Shown here in pieces: positions 22,334 to 32,831 of a stretch of 64,000 nucleotides of DNA. The translations under genes were made by a program, and so were the position numbers. Positions within the stretch are counted from its first letter, which is position 1. Every line of letters starts with the position of its first letter. This DNA is from Larix kaempferi (taxonomy: Eukaryota; Streptophyta; Pinopsida; Pinales; Pinaceae). The notes under the pieces are model-generated. The model saw nothing but the letters and a program-made list of their open reading frames with translations. It did no database searches and was not told the origin of the DNA. The stretch spans positions 8,269,501 to 8,333,500 of the forward strand of contig BSBM01000050.1 in assembly GCA_027924585.1 (NCBI GenBank). Direction: 5' to 3'.

Positions 22334-23567
22334 GTTTTGGCTTAAAAAATGGTTCAATGGGAAGAATGGGAACATGAAATGGAGGATTCCCAAGTGGAAA
22401 ATGATCCGCATTCAATGAATGCACTACAACAATGCGGGTTGCTTAAGTTCTTTCACGTCTAGGGCATGAGGTCCTAAGTACCGCTACTAGATTACCTAAT
22501 CAGGTTATGGGACCCTGATCAATAGCAATTCCAATTTTTTGTTCGCACTCTGACTCTATATGTGGAAGACATATATTTTCTGACAGGGTTGTCCAGACTG
22601 GGAGCCCCAGTCTCATTATCGGGGCCACAAGGCAGTGACCAGTCCACTGAGAGCTTGGTAACTCAATTTTGTACTCCAGGGATTCAGATGCTTGCTGGGA
22701 ATATTCCCATCAAGAATGTGTGTGATAGACCACTGCGGATAGTTATTTTTACCATAAAGAGGGTGGCAGGGAGCAGAGCTCCTCATCAGGCCACCAAGGC
22801 ACATATGTTGTATGTGATAGAGAGCATGGATCTGATAGTGTCTAAATAGTGCGAGGGGATGCTCACAATCCTAAAGGAATAACTCACCAAGTGCCACAGG
22901 GGTTAGTTGAAACAGTTCGGGTATGGATCTATCGTAGTCTCGTTCTTCATGGAACAAGTTCCATTGTTGTGGCTTCAGGCAGTGATAGATGATCTTGATC
23001 CGTGAGATCCTCACATGGTTAGGTGGTCCGAGGTCATGGCCCGCCATGGAGGAGGAGGTTTCCATCATTGGTTATGGTCCCACCTTCTTTAGGTGGCTAT
23101 GCAGGAAGCTCCTCATGGTTGAGGACTATCCATATGCAGGTACCGATTTCAGGGGTGACCCATACTTGGTTGTTCCTGAGGGAGATCAATGGGGCAACAT
23201 AGGTAAGAACAAAACCCTGTAGTGTTTATGCATTTTATCTTTTTTTTTTATGTTTTTTGGGTAGTAATGATGTTTCACACTTGTTTCAGTGCAGATGTTG
23301 GTCCATCTCGACCTGTAGGGTATTCTCCTATTGAGAGGAGAGGAGTGGTATGAGACATAGGGGCTTCCCATCAGGATGCAGCAGAGGATTTAGATGAGTT
23401 GGAGGATAACCTCAAGAGACTCAGTTGACATCCTAGATATATCCATCGACGATCTTCCTCGCGGGTACCAATGTCGTACAGCTGGAATGTCATGGCGCTT
23501 CGGTTTGTTTCTCTGTAGAGTAGCCCGAGCCATTATCTGTTACCATGAGCATCCTAGAGAATAGCTC
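22334..23567 (+). pseudogene. T2 antisense plant-mobile-domain (PMD) gene
   Basis: Antisense to T2. The ATG at 22349 follows an acceptor-like TTTGAACAG. Exon 2 (22334-23202) encodes ALQQCGLLKF, VEDIYFLTGLSRLG and KRVAGS, then YAGTDFRGDPYLVVPEG; an inferred intron (23203-23294) and a third exon beginning DVGPSRPVGY follow, with VARAIICYHEH near 23530. It matches the T1 copy along its whole length at perhaps 40-50% identity by eye, with exon 2 of almost the same size (869 and 863 bp). In-frame stops (for example near 22460, 22520 and 22847) and at least one frameshift near 23000-23100 show decay. The domain is of PMD type; its role in the element is unknown. Confidence 0.72.
23203..23294 (+). 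other. Inferred intron of the T2 PMD gene
   Basis: Donor AACATAG/GTAAGAAC and acceptor TTTCAGTGCAG/ATGTTGG, 92 bp, T-rich, phase 1. A second possible acceptor lies 5 bp upstream (TTTCAG at 23289). Position and phase match the T1 intron at 2246-2146. Confidence 0.7.
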
Positions 23568-23647
23568 ATTTTTATTATGGATGTACTGAAAGCCATAGGC
23601 TTCATATTTTGTATCAGTACCATTTTTTTGTATTATACCAACATGAT

Positions 23648-23669
23648 GATATATATATATATATATATA
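23648..23669. repeat. (AT)n microsatellite
   Basis: About eleven AT dinucleotides in the spacer between the convergent PMD gene and the RNase H. Confidence 0.9.
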
Positions 23670-23919
23670 CAGAGCACTATTTTGTGGCTTTATGTACTGT
23701 GTTTCCTATGATGATATGGGATCTTATGCATGTTTTAGCTTATACAATATGAATGATTTACATGTTATGTCATTTTTACACATATGTTTGATAAAATGTT
23801 TATGAATGTGCAATGTACCAATCCAGTATGAAATTCTCCACGTAGTCAACAACGGTGTTCATGTCTCTTAGAATATGCAAGTATTGAACTGACTCAAAGG
23901 ACCTCTCCAAGATACGTAC

Positions 23920-24204
23920 TCATGGAAATAGGCAGAGTAACATGGAGTCGAGGATAGTGTAGACCCGTTTGATATGGGAGACCACTAATTGTGAGTCAAG
24001 GTAGACAACAATGTGGTCCATACCTAGGGAAAGAGTGTTGGTCAACAATCCGATCACTGCATGATACTCAACGGAATTGTTGGTTGCGTATCCTAGATAA
24101 CTTCCTCTTGAGCTAATCAGTTCGTTGGTAGGGGAATAAAGTGCCCAAGATGCTGAAGCGAGTTTGCGGGTGTGCCGTCTGTTCCGTCTATGAATCCAAA
24201 ACAC
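23920..24204 (-). pseudogene. T2 second RNase H (Tat-type), broken
   Basis: The minus strand encodes ASASWALYSPTNELISS, YATNNSVEYHAV and VVYLDSQLVVSH, matching the T1 RNase H at 1267-1692 (AAAAWLIYSPADQLVSS, TTNNVAEYSAV, VRLDSQLIVFQ). The DG motif that carries the first catalytic aspartate is present just upstream in a different frame (IDGTDGT, about 24190), so a frameshift separates it from the rest. The E and second D are retained. The C-terminal part with the last aspartate is truncated near 23920. Confidence 0.72.
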
Positions 24205-24264
24205 ATTGCAATCTACACATCCATGCAGAGCATGGTATAAGCAGGATGATAAGATCCTAACACA

Positions 24265-25163
24265 TTAAAAATAAAGTGTCACACCAAGAAAAACACACGT
24301 CATGTACAATATATACAAAGTACTAATGCGTAAATGACTTAGGCATAGTACCGATTTAGGTAGATCCCATTGCAAGGATCTCCCAAAAACTTCCGTCGTA
24401 GTCCTCAAGTTCATATGCTCGTTTTTCCAACACACGTTTAACCACATATGGACCGTGCCACATGGACTCAATTTTTCCTGCCCCCATTTTATCATGTTCT
24501 TGGTCGTAAGTGGGGACCAAATCTCCCTGGTTGAAGATACGAGGTTTGACTGAATTTTCATATTGGGCCTTGATGTGCTTCTTATGAGATTCGTTAGCCA
24601 AAGCTGCATCACGATGGGTTTCCTCGAGTTTTTTCAAGTATATAAATGTTCTTCCTCAGCGGTGGTGTTAGGTAAGAGTTCAAGAATGAGTTTCAATGAC
24701 AGATTCTCGCAATCTATAGGTAGTACTTCCTCTAGCCTATAGACCAATTGAAAATGCGTAAATACAATGCCAGTTTTGATGGAAGTCCTGTATGCCCATA
24801 GATTTGAAAAAAGAATGGTATTTCAATTGGACTTATGTGTCCCTACCATACATTGAACCATGGTTTTCAAGACCTTGTTGGTGGCCTCTACTTGTCCATT
24901 CGATTTATGGTAGTAAGGATTTGAGTTCTCATGTAGAAAACCCAGCCTTACACTTAGTTCATCCACCATCTTGTTCTGGAAATGTGATCCATGGTCAATG
25001 ACGATGGATTTAGGGACCCCGAATCGCGCAATGATGTGATTGAACATAAAGAGTGCGACAAATGAGCCATCTTCTTTATACGTAGGAATAACCTCAGCCC
25101 ATTTGGTAAAGTAGTCTACTGCGACAATAATGTAACCATTCCCCCCGTCCAAGGTAGGCTTAC
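24265..25163 (-). pseudogene. T2 integrase, core and C-terminal part
   Basis: The core (25163-24823) contains DYFTKWAEVIP, VIDHGSHFQNKM and SNGQVEATNK, which supply the D, D and E of the catalytic triad. The C-terminal part (24637-24356) reads AQYENSVKPRIFNQGDLV, then WHGPYVVKRVLEKRAYELED, a Ty3/Gypsy integrase C-terminal domain. The region between them is frameshifted and contains stops. Integrase inserts the cDNA into the genome. The N-terminal HHCC part is in the other T2 piece (42952-42314). The fragment ends at the T3 LTR (25164). Confidence 0.82.
24853..25163 (-). repeat. Integrase segment duplicated on both sides of T3 (left copy)
   Basis: Aligns with 42001-42312 with roughly 7% difference by eye. 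The left copy ends GTAGGCTTAC at the T3 LTR. The right copy reads GTAGGCTAAC and continues into upstream integrase sequence. Confidence 0.8.
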
Positions 25164-26179
25164 TGTTATAGGTCAATTCTGCACTTCTCCGTCTGTGATC
25201 ACATTTAGCTGTCGATCACACAAAAGGACAACATGGATTGAAGAGCTAGGTTGACGTAGGTGATGTATGGACTAGACTTACTCTTCTGCAGCTGACAAAA
25301 CACTGTTTTTACCTAAATTTTTGCATGAACGCTACCCTATAGGCATAAGAGTAGCGTACACCTTCTAGTGTACTCTACTTTTCCTTCAGTAGACTAGTGT
25401 ACACCTGCTAATATACTCTACTTTGTCTTCAGTAGACTAGCGTACACCTCCAAAAACCTTGCAAACGCTGGTTGTAAAGCATGAAAGTTGCATATTGTGC
25501 ATTACTCTACTTGAGGAAACTCTCATACATCTTAAAATGTAATAAAAAATATATTAATTTGATGAATTGGGATTAGTTGAAGTTGGTTTGCAACTTCCCC
25601 AACCTCCCAATCAAACTACCTCTCGATCCAAACTGCCTACCTTGTCCCATAAATACAAGGGGGATAGAGGAGAGAGGGGGGGAGAAAGCATGCATGAAGG
25701 GTTGTTATGCTGGAGGAATCCTCAAGTTAGTGTGAAGAGCAGGAGCCCAGAATCCGGTTACAGAAGCACTTCGAATGATCAGGTATACTTGTACTGATTA
25801 TTGCTTTTTGACAATAAAGGTTGAAATACCCTTCTTGTCCCAATCAAATGTATAATGGACTGCATATTTGTTTGGTTAAATGCTTGATTGTATTTGATGT
25901 CTAAATTTTATTTCAATTTCATCATTGTTATATCAGTCAAGATACACTGAGGAAGGTATCTTTTGTATTGCAATTTCATCAAGCAGAAGATCAAGTGAAG
26001 GATCGATCGAAGGAGCAAGCGAAAGCTAGGGTCGAACGTTGTTAATAAGGTATTCCTTCTAATATCTTGATCTCTTTCCTTTTTTAGAAACCTATGTGAT
26101 ATGATAAATGTATTTACCTATCACCCCAGAAGTTGGTAGTGTCCACCTCCTCACTATAAGGTAGAAATCCTGAACAACA
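25164..26179 (+). repeat. T3 5' LTR
   Basis: TGTTATAGG...GAACAACA, 1016 bp, with TATA-like ATAAATA at 25649-25655 and AATAAAGG near 25814. It matches 41015-42000. Against it, the 3' copy has lost 17-19 bp between two GATCACA repeats. Confidence 0.87.
25325..25520. repeat. Palindromic cluster in the T3 LTR U3
   Basis: ACGCTACC, AGAGTAGCGTAC, then CTTCAGTAGACTAGTGTACACCT and CTTCAGTAGACTAGCGTACACCT-like units about 50 bp apart. It is a diverged version of the AGTAGCG/CGCTACT cluster of T1, in the same U3 position; the 3' LTR has it at 41165-41360. Confidence 0.62.
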
Positions 26180-26189
26180 GACTGGCGAC
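26180..26189 (+). promoter_or_regulatory. T3 primer-binding site, left half
   Basis: GACTGGCGAC follows the LTR end. The site continues as TCCGCTGGGGAG at 32832 after C1. A TGGCGAC... site is the usual non-Met type seen in plant Ty3/Gypsy elements; I cannot name the tRNA without a tRNA set. C1 inserted inside it, which abolishes priming. Confidence 0.7.
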
Positions 26190-26878
26190 TGTTGATGTAT
26201 ATGTAACTTCAGAATGTATTTCATATATATGTATATTGTATTCCTCTAGAGATATTATTATTCCTCTATACAAAAGTGGTTGTATTCCTATAGAGATGTT
26301 ATTATTCCTCTATACGGAAGTGCCGTCATTTATATTGTAAGTGTCGTAACTTATACTTGATGGGTTATTAGACCACCTTGTTGGGGTCGGCCTGTATAAG
26401 TCATGTGGGTCAAAGGGTTATTAGACCACCCTATTGGGGGTCGGCCATGTGGGTCAAAGGGTTATTAGACCACCCTAGTGGGGGTCGGCCCAGTCAGCAT
26501 TAAATTAAGTGGTTAAGTTGAGGCTGACCTAGTTGAGTAAAGGTCAAGTCAAGTTAGTGTATAAATAGAGAGTGTGTCTCTCTCATTTTACACATTCTAT
26601 TCTCTCACTCACACTTGGGAGAGTGACGCACTTGTGGAGGAGGAGGATCTGCTGCTAGGAGAAGACTATCTCTTGTATTCTGGTTGTATCATTGCTCTAT
26701 CTATCTTTGAGGAAGTTATTGGGGTTTTTCACCTTTATGGTTTTCCCCAAGTAAACTCTGTGTCTCTTGTGTGCTTGCATTATTGTGTACATGATTGATA
26801 TGTTGTAGATTTGTTGTACATGTTGTTCTCTCAGTTAAGATCCTAGATCAGATTGAAGTAAATTCTGAAAATTTAACA
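26190..26878 (+). repeat. C1 5' LTR
   Basis: It contains an extra copy of about 44 bp (CCTCTAGAGATATTATTATTC-like, 26245-26335) absent from the 3' LTR, U3 repeats of GGGTTATTAGACCACC, and TATAAATAG at 26560. Confidence 0.88.
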
Positions 26879-26890
26879 TGGTATCAGAGC
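26879..26890 (+). promoter_or_regulatory. C1 primer-binding site (initiator-Met)
   Basis: TGGTATCAGAGC immediately after the LTR end AACA. Confidence 0.92.
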
Positions 26891-29689
26891 TAGCCTGAAA
26901 GAAGGCATGATATGGCATGTATGACACTTGTTGCACTTACGATGCTAGGGCTTGATATAGCAAAAACCAGTCATCGTAGCACTTTCGCTATAAATCCGTT
27001 TTGGCGCATTTTTCGGATCTGAAACATTTACAGTTCGAATATAAGATCTCCATGTACCTTGTGTCCAAAGGAAAACCTCTAATTCGTTGTACTTTGTGAT
27101 TTATGATCTGTAAAATATAGGGTTTCTGCCTCTTCCATATCTGAGTCAAAATCAGGTGACCTTGGGAAAAAGGTCATAACTTGGGATAGGAAGCTCCAAA
27201 TGAAATTTCATAAAATGTGACAGGTAGTACATCGACTTTACTATCGCATAAAAACTGTTTAGAAGCCGACATTGAACCAGTGACACGTGGCACGCCATAC
27301 AAGTTCGCTCTCCTGTATTATCCCATAAATAGGTCACGTTACGACATGTGGCATAACTCTATCTAAGAGAATCCAATTGAGGTCAAACCTGTTGGGATGG
27401 AAATATAACAAGTTGGGCTATCTCAAGAAAAAATTTCAGACCTTGTGGATTGAAAAGTTCAGAGTTACACCAGAAACAATCAGGTACATATTTCTATCAA
27501 ATCATAATTATTTTTGAGCACCTTCATTCATGGATTCCGGAATTTAGGGCTTCGGAGAAAGTTGGAATTTTTGTAATCGGAGACCACGGCTGAATGATGC
27601 TCATCAAAATCGAAATTTAGAGACCAAGATCAGAATTTTTGGTTGGGCAGAAGGCCGGGCTTGATCAGACCCTAGTTCGGGACTTTGATCAGAAAAGTGG
27701 AAAATTAGGGCTTCTGCAAAAATGGGAATTTTGGAAATATGTGACCACGGCTGGAAGCTCCTCAGAAAAATCAAAGCTTAGAGCTTTGAATCAAATATTT
27801 TGGTTGGGTGAAGCTCCGGGAAACTCAAACCCTAATTCAGGGTTCTCCCTAGTGAATCCAAAAATCTAAAAGGCAATTTCAAGGGGTGAAACTTTGCAGT
27901 TTTCAAATTCTGAATATACCAACTTGATCAGCTCATCAAGGCGCATATTTCTATCCTTTCGGAAGTTTAAAATTCAAAGTTTGAATTTTTGGGGTTTCCT
28001 TGACAAACCCTAATCCCGCTCTAGTTCCAGTTCTTGCAAATCAAGTGGATGGATTGGTCACCTACATAAGTGAAGAAGTTCATGTCTCAGAGGGAGATGA
28101 GGCTAAGGCCTTCCATAAGAAGATTACAAGCAATCTCGACAGGTATGACTCATCGAGGTATGTTTCAAGATTTGTTCATGATTAAGTTTATGGTATGTTT
28201 ATCTTCATGTTATTACGGTTAGTACAATCTTGATTTTAGACTTGTCGTATCACCTTAATAAAATTATGAATGCACAATAGAAGATATTCATTGAATAGGG
28301 TGTTGACACTTATGATTGTAATAATGAATTATGGTGTTGTATCAGGTTTATGTTGTCTGCTAACATGAAAGGTACACCCACCAAGAAAGGCAAATCATGT
28401 TCTCGTTCAAGAACATATGATCATGATGACATAAGGACAAAGATTCATCCATTGTCATGGATCTCAAAGAAGATCCATTTACGAGTTATGTATAACTTGG
28501 TTCTATAATGGTTAACCTATGAGATATGCAGGTTACTAGCACAAGTCATTGAAGAAGAACAAGAAGACATCATGTGAGTATGTTAGACATAACTAGCTAG
28601 CATGCTAATCTAGGTATGTTTTTCCTATATCAAGATAGAATCCTACCTTGTGTTAGTATCTTATACTGTTGTGTTGTTGATAATGATTATTCATGAAGTC
28701 ATAGGTTTGAATAGTCATGGTTGCATGCATATTATGTTTCTTACCATAATTGATGATATGACTAACCAGAAGAATCATGAAGGTATAGGTTTGACTAATC
28801 ACGAGTTTTATGCATATTATATCTCTTATCTTGATTAATGATTTAACTAACCAGAATAGTCCTATGATCAAATAAGAATATGGATTAGTAAAGAAGACTT
28901 CCCTAAAACCTTGAATACTAATGTTTATTATCTGTGTTTGAAATGATCCTGACTATACATGCTTTAGATTATTGTGTTTTGATAATATTAAGATTATACT
29001 AATGAATGTTTGATTATGTATGAGACCTAGAGGATAACACAATGATGATACTAACAAGCATGCATAGGGATCGAGAATGGATATAAGTTCAAGGACAAGT
29101 AATCCAGGAAGCAAAGATCAAGAGGGAGCACACTCCGGTAGTTTCTACAAGGATGCAGATATTCAGAGGGAGTTGACCACTTCTCACAATCCACATTAGA
29201 ATGGAGTTGCAGAAAAGAAGCAAAGACTGAGAGAGAGTCAACCCAACAATCAAACAAAGATAAGTATTTGAATTGTCATTTCTTACATAGTTTTTTGTTT
29301 AAATAATGTTATTCAATGATGTATATGCTTATGTTCCTAGAATTAGGTTGTGTATTATACATATTAGAATAGTTGCATTGATGAACAGTATACTACTAAT
29401 ATACATGGGTAACCTATGGCACTGTACAACATTCCATTGCTACTTATCTAGAATGAAACCTCTTTGCTGACATGTTAGGAGTTGTGCACACTCTTAACAA
29501 TGTTCTGGTAGAGATTGGAAGGCATCTAGAAAGTTACGGAATATGGATAAATGTTGTATTGAAGCATTGGCTAAGATAATTGCATGACTGTATGACATAT
29601 TTCTTTATGTGTAAGAATTTGTTTTGAAAACTATGAGATGTTTTCTAATCATGCAATTTAACTTGTTTTGTAGGAAAGATAGTATACCA
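26891..29689 (+). other. C1 leader and degraded gag/integrase interval
   Basis: About 2.8 kb without intact ORFs; an equivalent interval exists in C2 (54559-57730). It contains one unit (about 27205-27445) of the 177-bp sequence that is tandemly triplicated in C2. Near 29180-29225 a short run resembling the integrase motif NPHxNGVAEKK survives. A 61-codon open stretch at 28000-28185 is unrecognised. No gag zinc knuckle or protease is visible. Confidence 0.6.
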
Positions 29690-30609
29690 TCAACTACAAA
29701 AACAAGGACTACAACATTTGTTCAGCAACAAAGTTATTTATTGAAAATATTGAAGATATTGAAGTTCCTAGGATACGGGAAGAATGCCATGATCCATTGA
29801 TCATGAAGAACGATGTTTGGGATGCAGTCCCAAGAGCTTAAGGGAAGTCTGTTGTGACTTCCAAACGGAACTATCAGATCAAGCATGCTACAGATGGCAG
29901 CATAGAGAAATATAAAAGTGATGAAATAGGAGATAGACCAGATGGATTTCAAGACAGCTTTCTTGAATAGTGTAGTCATATATGTACAAAACTTGGCTAT
30001 GATGCACCACTTTCTAGATATGGCGATGTGGCAGAGTGTAGATGGAATCTTCCTTGGACAAGGGAAGTATGCAGTAGAGATCATGAAGAGGTTAGGGATG
30101 ATGGACTGCAAGGCCATGGCCACACCTATGGCATCGAACCTGAAGCTTCTGTGTGATGCTTCATCTGATCTGGTTGATGTCACTATGTATCGTCAGATGA
30201 TTGGGTCCTTGATGTACCTGACAAACACGAGACCAGATATTTGCTTTGTGGTGAACACATTGAGCCAGTTCATGACAGATCCGAGGAGTGTTCACCTGGT
30301 TGTTGTAAAGCATATTCTGAGGGGTACAGTTGATTATGGGCTCAAGTATGATGCGAATCAAAAGTTTAACCTGCAGGGCTATGTTGATTCAGATTGGGCA
30401 GGCAGTGCTGTAGATAGGGATCAGGTGTGATCTCTTGGTTTAGCAGGAAGCAGTCCTGTGTAACACTAAGTACAGCCGAAGCAGAGTATGTTGAGATTGA
30501 TGAGCAGGTTGCAGATGTATTGACCAAGCCATTGTCCAAATTGTAGTTTGAGTACTTCAAAGAGAGGCTTGGTGCACTTCAGATCGAGGTTCCTTCCAAA
30601 GGGAAGTGA
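29690..30609 (+). pseudogene. C1 RT/RNase H relic
   Basis: Fragments in order: an N-terminal stretch with a stop at about 29838, MDFKTAFLN (about 29942), FLGQGKYAVEIMKRLGMMDC, MIGSLMYLTNTRPDICF, YVDSDWAGSA, and a final EQVADVLTKPLSK. The RT palm segment containing the YVDD catalytic motif is deleted, and RNase H is cut after DWAGSA. The collapse of about 130 bp relative to C2 lies between two AACTTGG repeats, a direct-repeat deletion. It cannot encode an active enzyme. Confidence 0.8.
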
Positions 30610-32170
30610 TGAGTCCAGAAGATGCAGATTCACATGTGCTTTTCTAACATGGTTGATGTGTTCTCCCTTGGTCATGATGTAATTGCTGAGCCATTTTTCA
30701 CATGGTGGTAGATGTGTTCTCCCATGGTGAAAAAGTAAGGGCTGGAGCCTTCCCCAAATGGTGGTAGATGTGTTCTCCCATGTCGGTGGTGTAAGTGATG
30801 GATGATGTGCATCTGGGCTTTGCTTCGTGGACGATGAGATGATTTGAAGAGGACGATGCTATGATGATCAGGAGGATTATGGATGATGAGCATCAGGATG
30901 ATGCTCCAGTTACTACTCTGTATATGTATATATGCATCATGTTGGATGCTTGTTATGATCAGTTAGATCATTTATATATATATGCATCATGTTGGATGCT
31001 TGGACCATGTATATGTATGTGTATCAGGTGGATACTGAGATCATGTATGTTGATATGTATCAGGTGGATACATTGTGTGGATCATGTATCTGTGTATGTA
31101 TCAGGTGGATACATTGTATGATTAGGTAGATCATGTATGATGATATGTATCAGGTAGATACTTGGTATGCATCAAGTGGATGCATTGTATGATCAGGATG
31201 ATTGTGGATGACGAGCTTCTCTAGATGACATGCAGCAGGATCTTGCATTGATGATGATCAGGATGATCATGTGTACATCAGGATGATGTATGGTGAGTAT
31301 CAAGATGATACTTTGTGGTCATGGATCAGGTTGTGTAGATGAGTATGTCTAGGAGATCCTATAGGTCAGAGTTGTGTACCTGTAACAGCCTTGGATGCTC
31401 TTTCGAGACATTGCTCTGGGAGAACATATAATTTGTGCCCTGGGAGATCTTCATGTCAGAGTTGTGTAACCGTAACATCCTGAGATGCTCTTGCGAGGTT
31501 TTGTCCTATGGCATTTAATTTGCTCCTGGGAGATCTGGACAGGATGAAAAAGGCCTTACATGCTTCAGCCAGGTTTTGCCATGACCACATGTAATTTGCT
31601 CCTGGGAGATCTAGACAGGATGAAAAAGGCCTTAGATGCTTCAGCGAGGTTTTGTGGTGGACCACATGTAATGTGCTCCTGGGAGATCCGACAGGTAGAG
31701 CTGTGTGCTCGTAACAGCCTGGGATGCTTCAGCTAGATTTTGTGGTGAGATCACATGTAATGTGCTCCTGGGAGATCCAACAGGTAGAGTTGTGTGATCG
31801 TAACAGCCTAGGATGCTTCAGCCAGGTTTTGTGATGGATCACATGTAATGTGCTCCTGGGAGATCTGACAGGTAGAGCTGTGTGCTCGTAATAGCCTGGG
31901 ATGCTGCATCCACGTTTTGTGACGCACATAATAAGTCCTGAAGATTCCACAGTATGGCCAGTGATGACGAAGACCTGCAGGTGGTGGGCCTACATCCAGT
32001 ATGAAAAAGGACTGGCTCTGTATAACTTTCTATGATGAGTAGATTCAGAGATTGATTGAAATAGCAACAGCAGTGACGATGATGGTGACTCGATGACGAT
32101 TATCCAGTGATGATGATCCAGAGAAGATGACTAGTGCTAGAATACCTGTGTCGAGAAATACCTTCCTAGT
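30610..32170 (+). repeat. C1 3' non-coding tract with tandem repeats
   Basis: GATGATCAGGTGGATAC-like units (30880-31330), ATGCATCATGTTGGATGCTT (30930-31010), and units of about 70-90 bp containing CTCCTGGGAGATC and AGCCAGGTTTTG (31430-31930). C2 has the same units, in different copy number. Confidence 0.75.
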
Positions 32171-32180
32171 TAAGAGGGAG
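32171..32180 (+). promoter_or_regulatory. C1 polypurine tract
   Basis: AAGAGGGAG immediately before the 3' LTR TGTTGATG; identical in C2 (60709-60718). Confidence 0.8.
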
Positions 32181-32826
32181 TGTTGATGTATATGTAACTT
32201 CAGAATGTATTTCACATATGTGTATATTGTATTCCTATAGAGATGTTATTATTCCTCTATACGAAAGTGTCGTCATTTATATTGTAAGTGTCGTAACTTA
32301 TACTTGATGGGTTATTAGACCACCTTGTTGGGGTCAGCCCTGTATAAGTCATGTGGGTCAAAGGGTTATTAGATCACCCTATTGGGGGTCAGCCATGTGG
32401 TTCAAAGGGTTATTAAACCACCCTAGTGGGGGTCGTCCCAGTCAGCATTATGTTAAGTGGTTAAGTTGAGGCCGACCTAGTTGAGTAAAGGTCAAGTCAA
32501 GTTAGTGTATAAATAGAGAGTGTGTCTCTCTCATTTTACACATTCTATTCTCTCACTTACACTTGGGAGAGTGGCACACTTGTGGAGGAGGAGGCTCTGC
32601 TGCTAGGAGAAGACTATCTCTTGTATTCTGGTTGTATCATTGCTCTATCTATCTCTGAGGAAGTTATTGGGGTTTTTCACCTTTATGGTTTTCCCCAAGT
32701 AAACTATGTGTCTCTTGTGTGCTTGCATTATTGTGTCCATGATTGATATGCTGTAGATTTGTTGTACATGTTGTTCTCTTAGTTAAGATCCTAGATCAGA
32801 TTGAATTAAATTCTGAAAATTTAACA
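32181..32826 (+). repeat. C1 3' LTR
   Basis: TGTTGATG...AATTTAACA, 646 bp, similar to the 5' copy apart from the 44-bp duplication and scattered substitutions. Confidence 0.9.
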
Positions 32827-32831
32827 CTGAC

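Larger units (their letters stand above)
22293..25163 (-). mobile_element. T2: Tat-like Ty3/Gypsy element, distal (3') piece
   Basis: In minus-strand order: integrase core (25163-24823), integrase C-terminus (24637-24356), second RNase H (24204-23920), then the convergent PMD gene on the plus strand (22334-23567). LX cuts it on the left and T3 on the right; the rest of T2 resumes at 42001. About 310 bp of integrase are present in both pieces (24853-25163 and 42001-42312), so this is not a simple interruption. Confidence 0.8.
26190..32826 (+). mobile_element. C1: Ty1/Copia element, non-autonomous
   Basis: LTRs of 689 and 646 bp (26190-26878; 32181-32826), TGTTGATG...TTTAACA, with an initiator-Met PBS (26879-26890) and polypurine tract (32171-32180). 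The interior (5.3 kb) holds only RT and RNase H scraps (about 29690-30600) and a short integrase scrap near 29190. Its flanks are GCGAC (26185-26189) and CTGAC (32827-32831), an imperfect target duplication consistent with age. C2 is a close relative with the same missing parts. Confidence 0.85.

Noticed and set aside
29734-30183. Minus-strand 149-codon ORF
   Set aside because: It is antisense shadow of the C1 RT relic and shows no independent motif.
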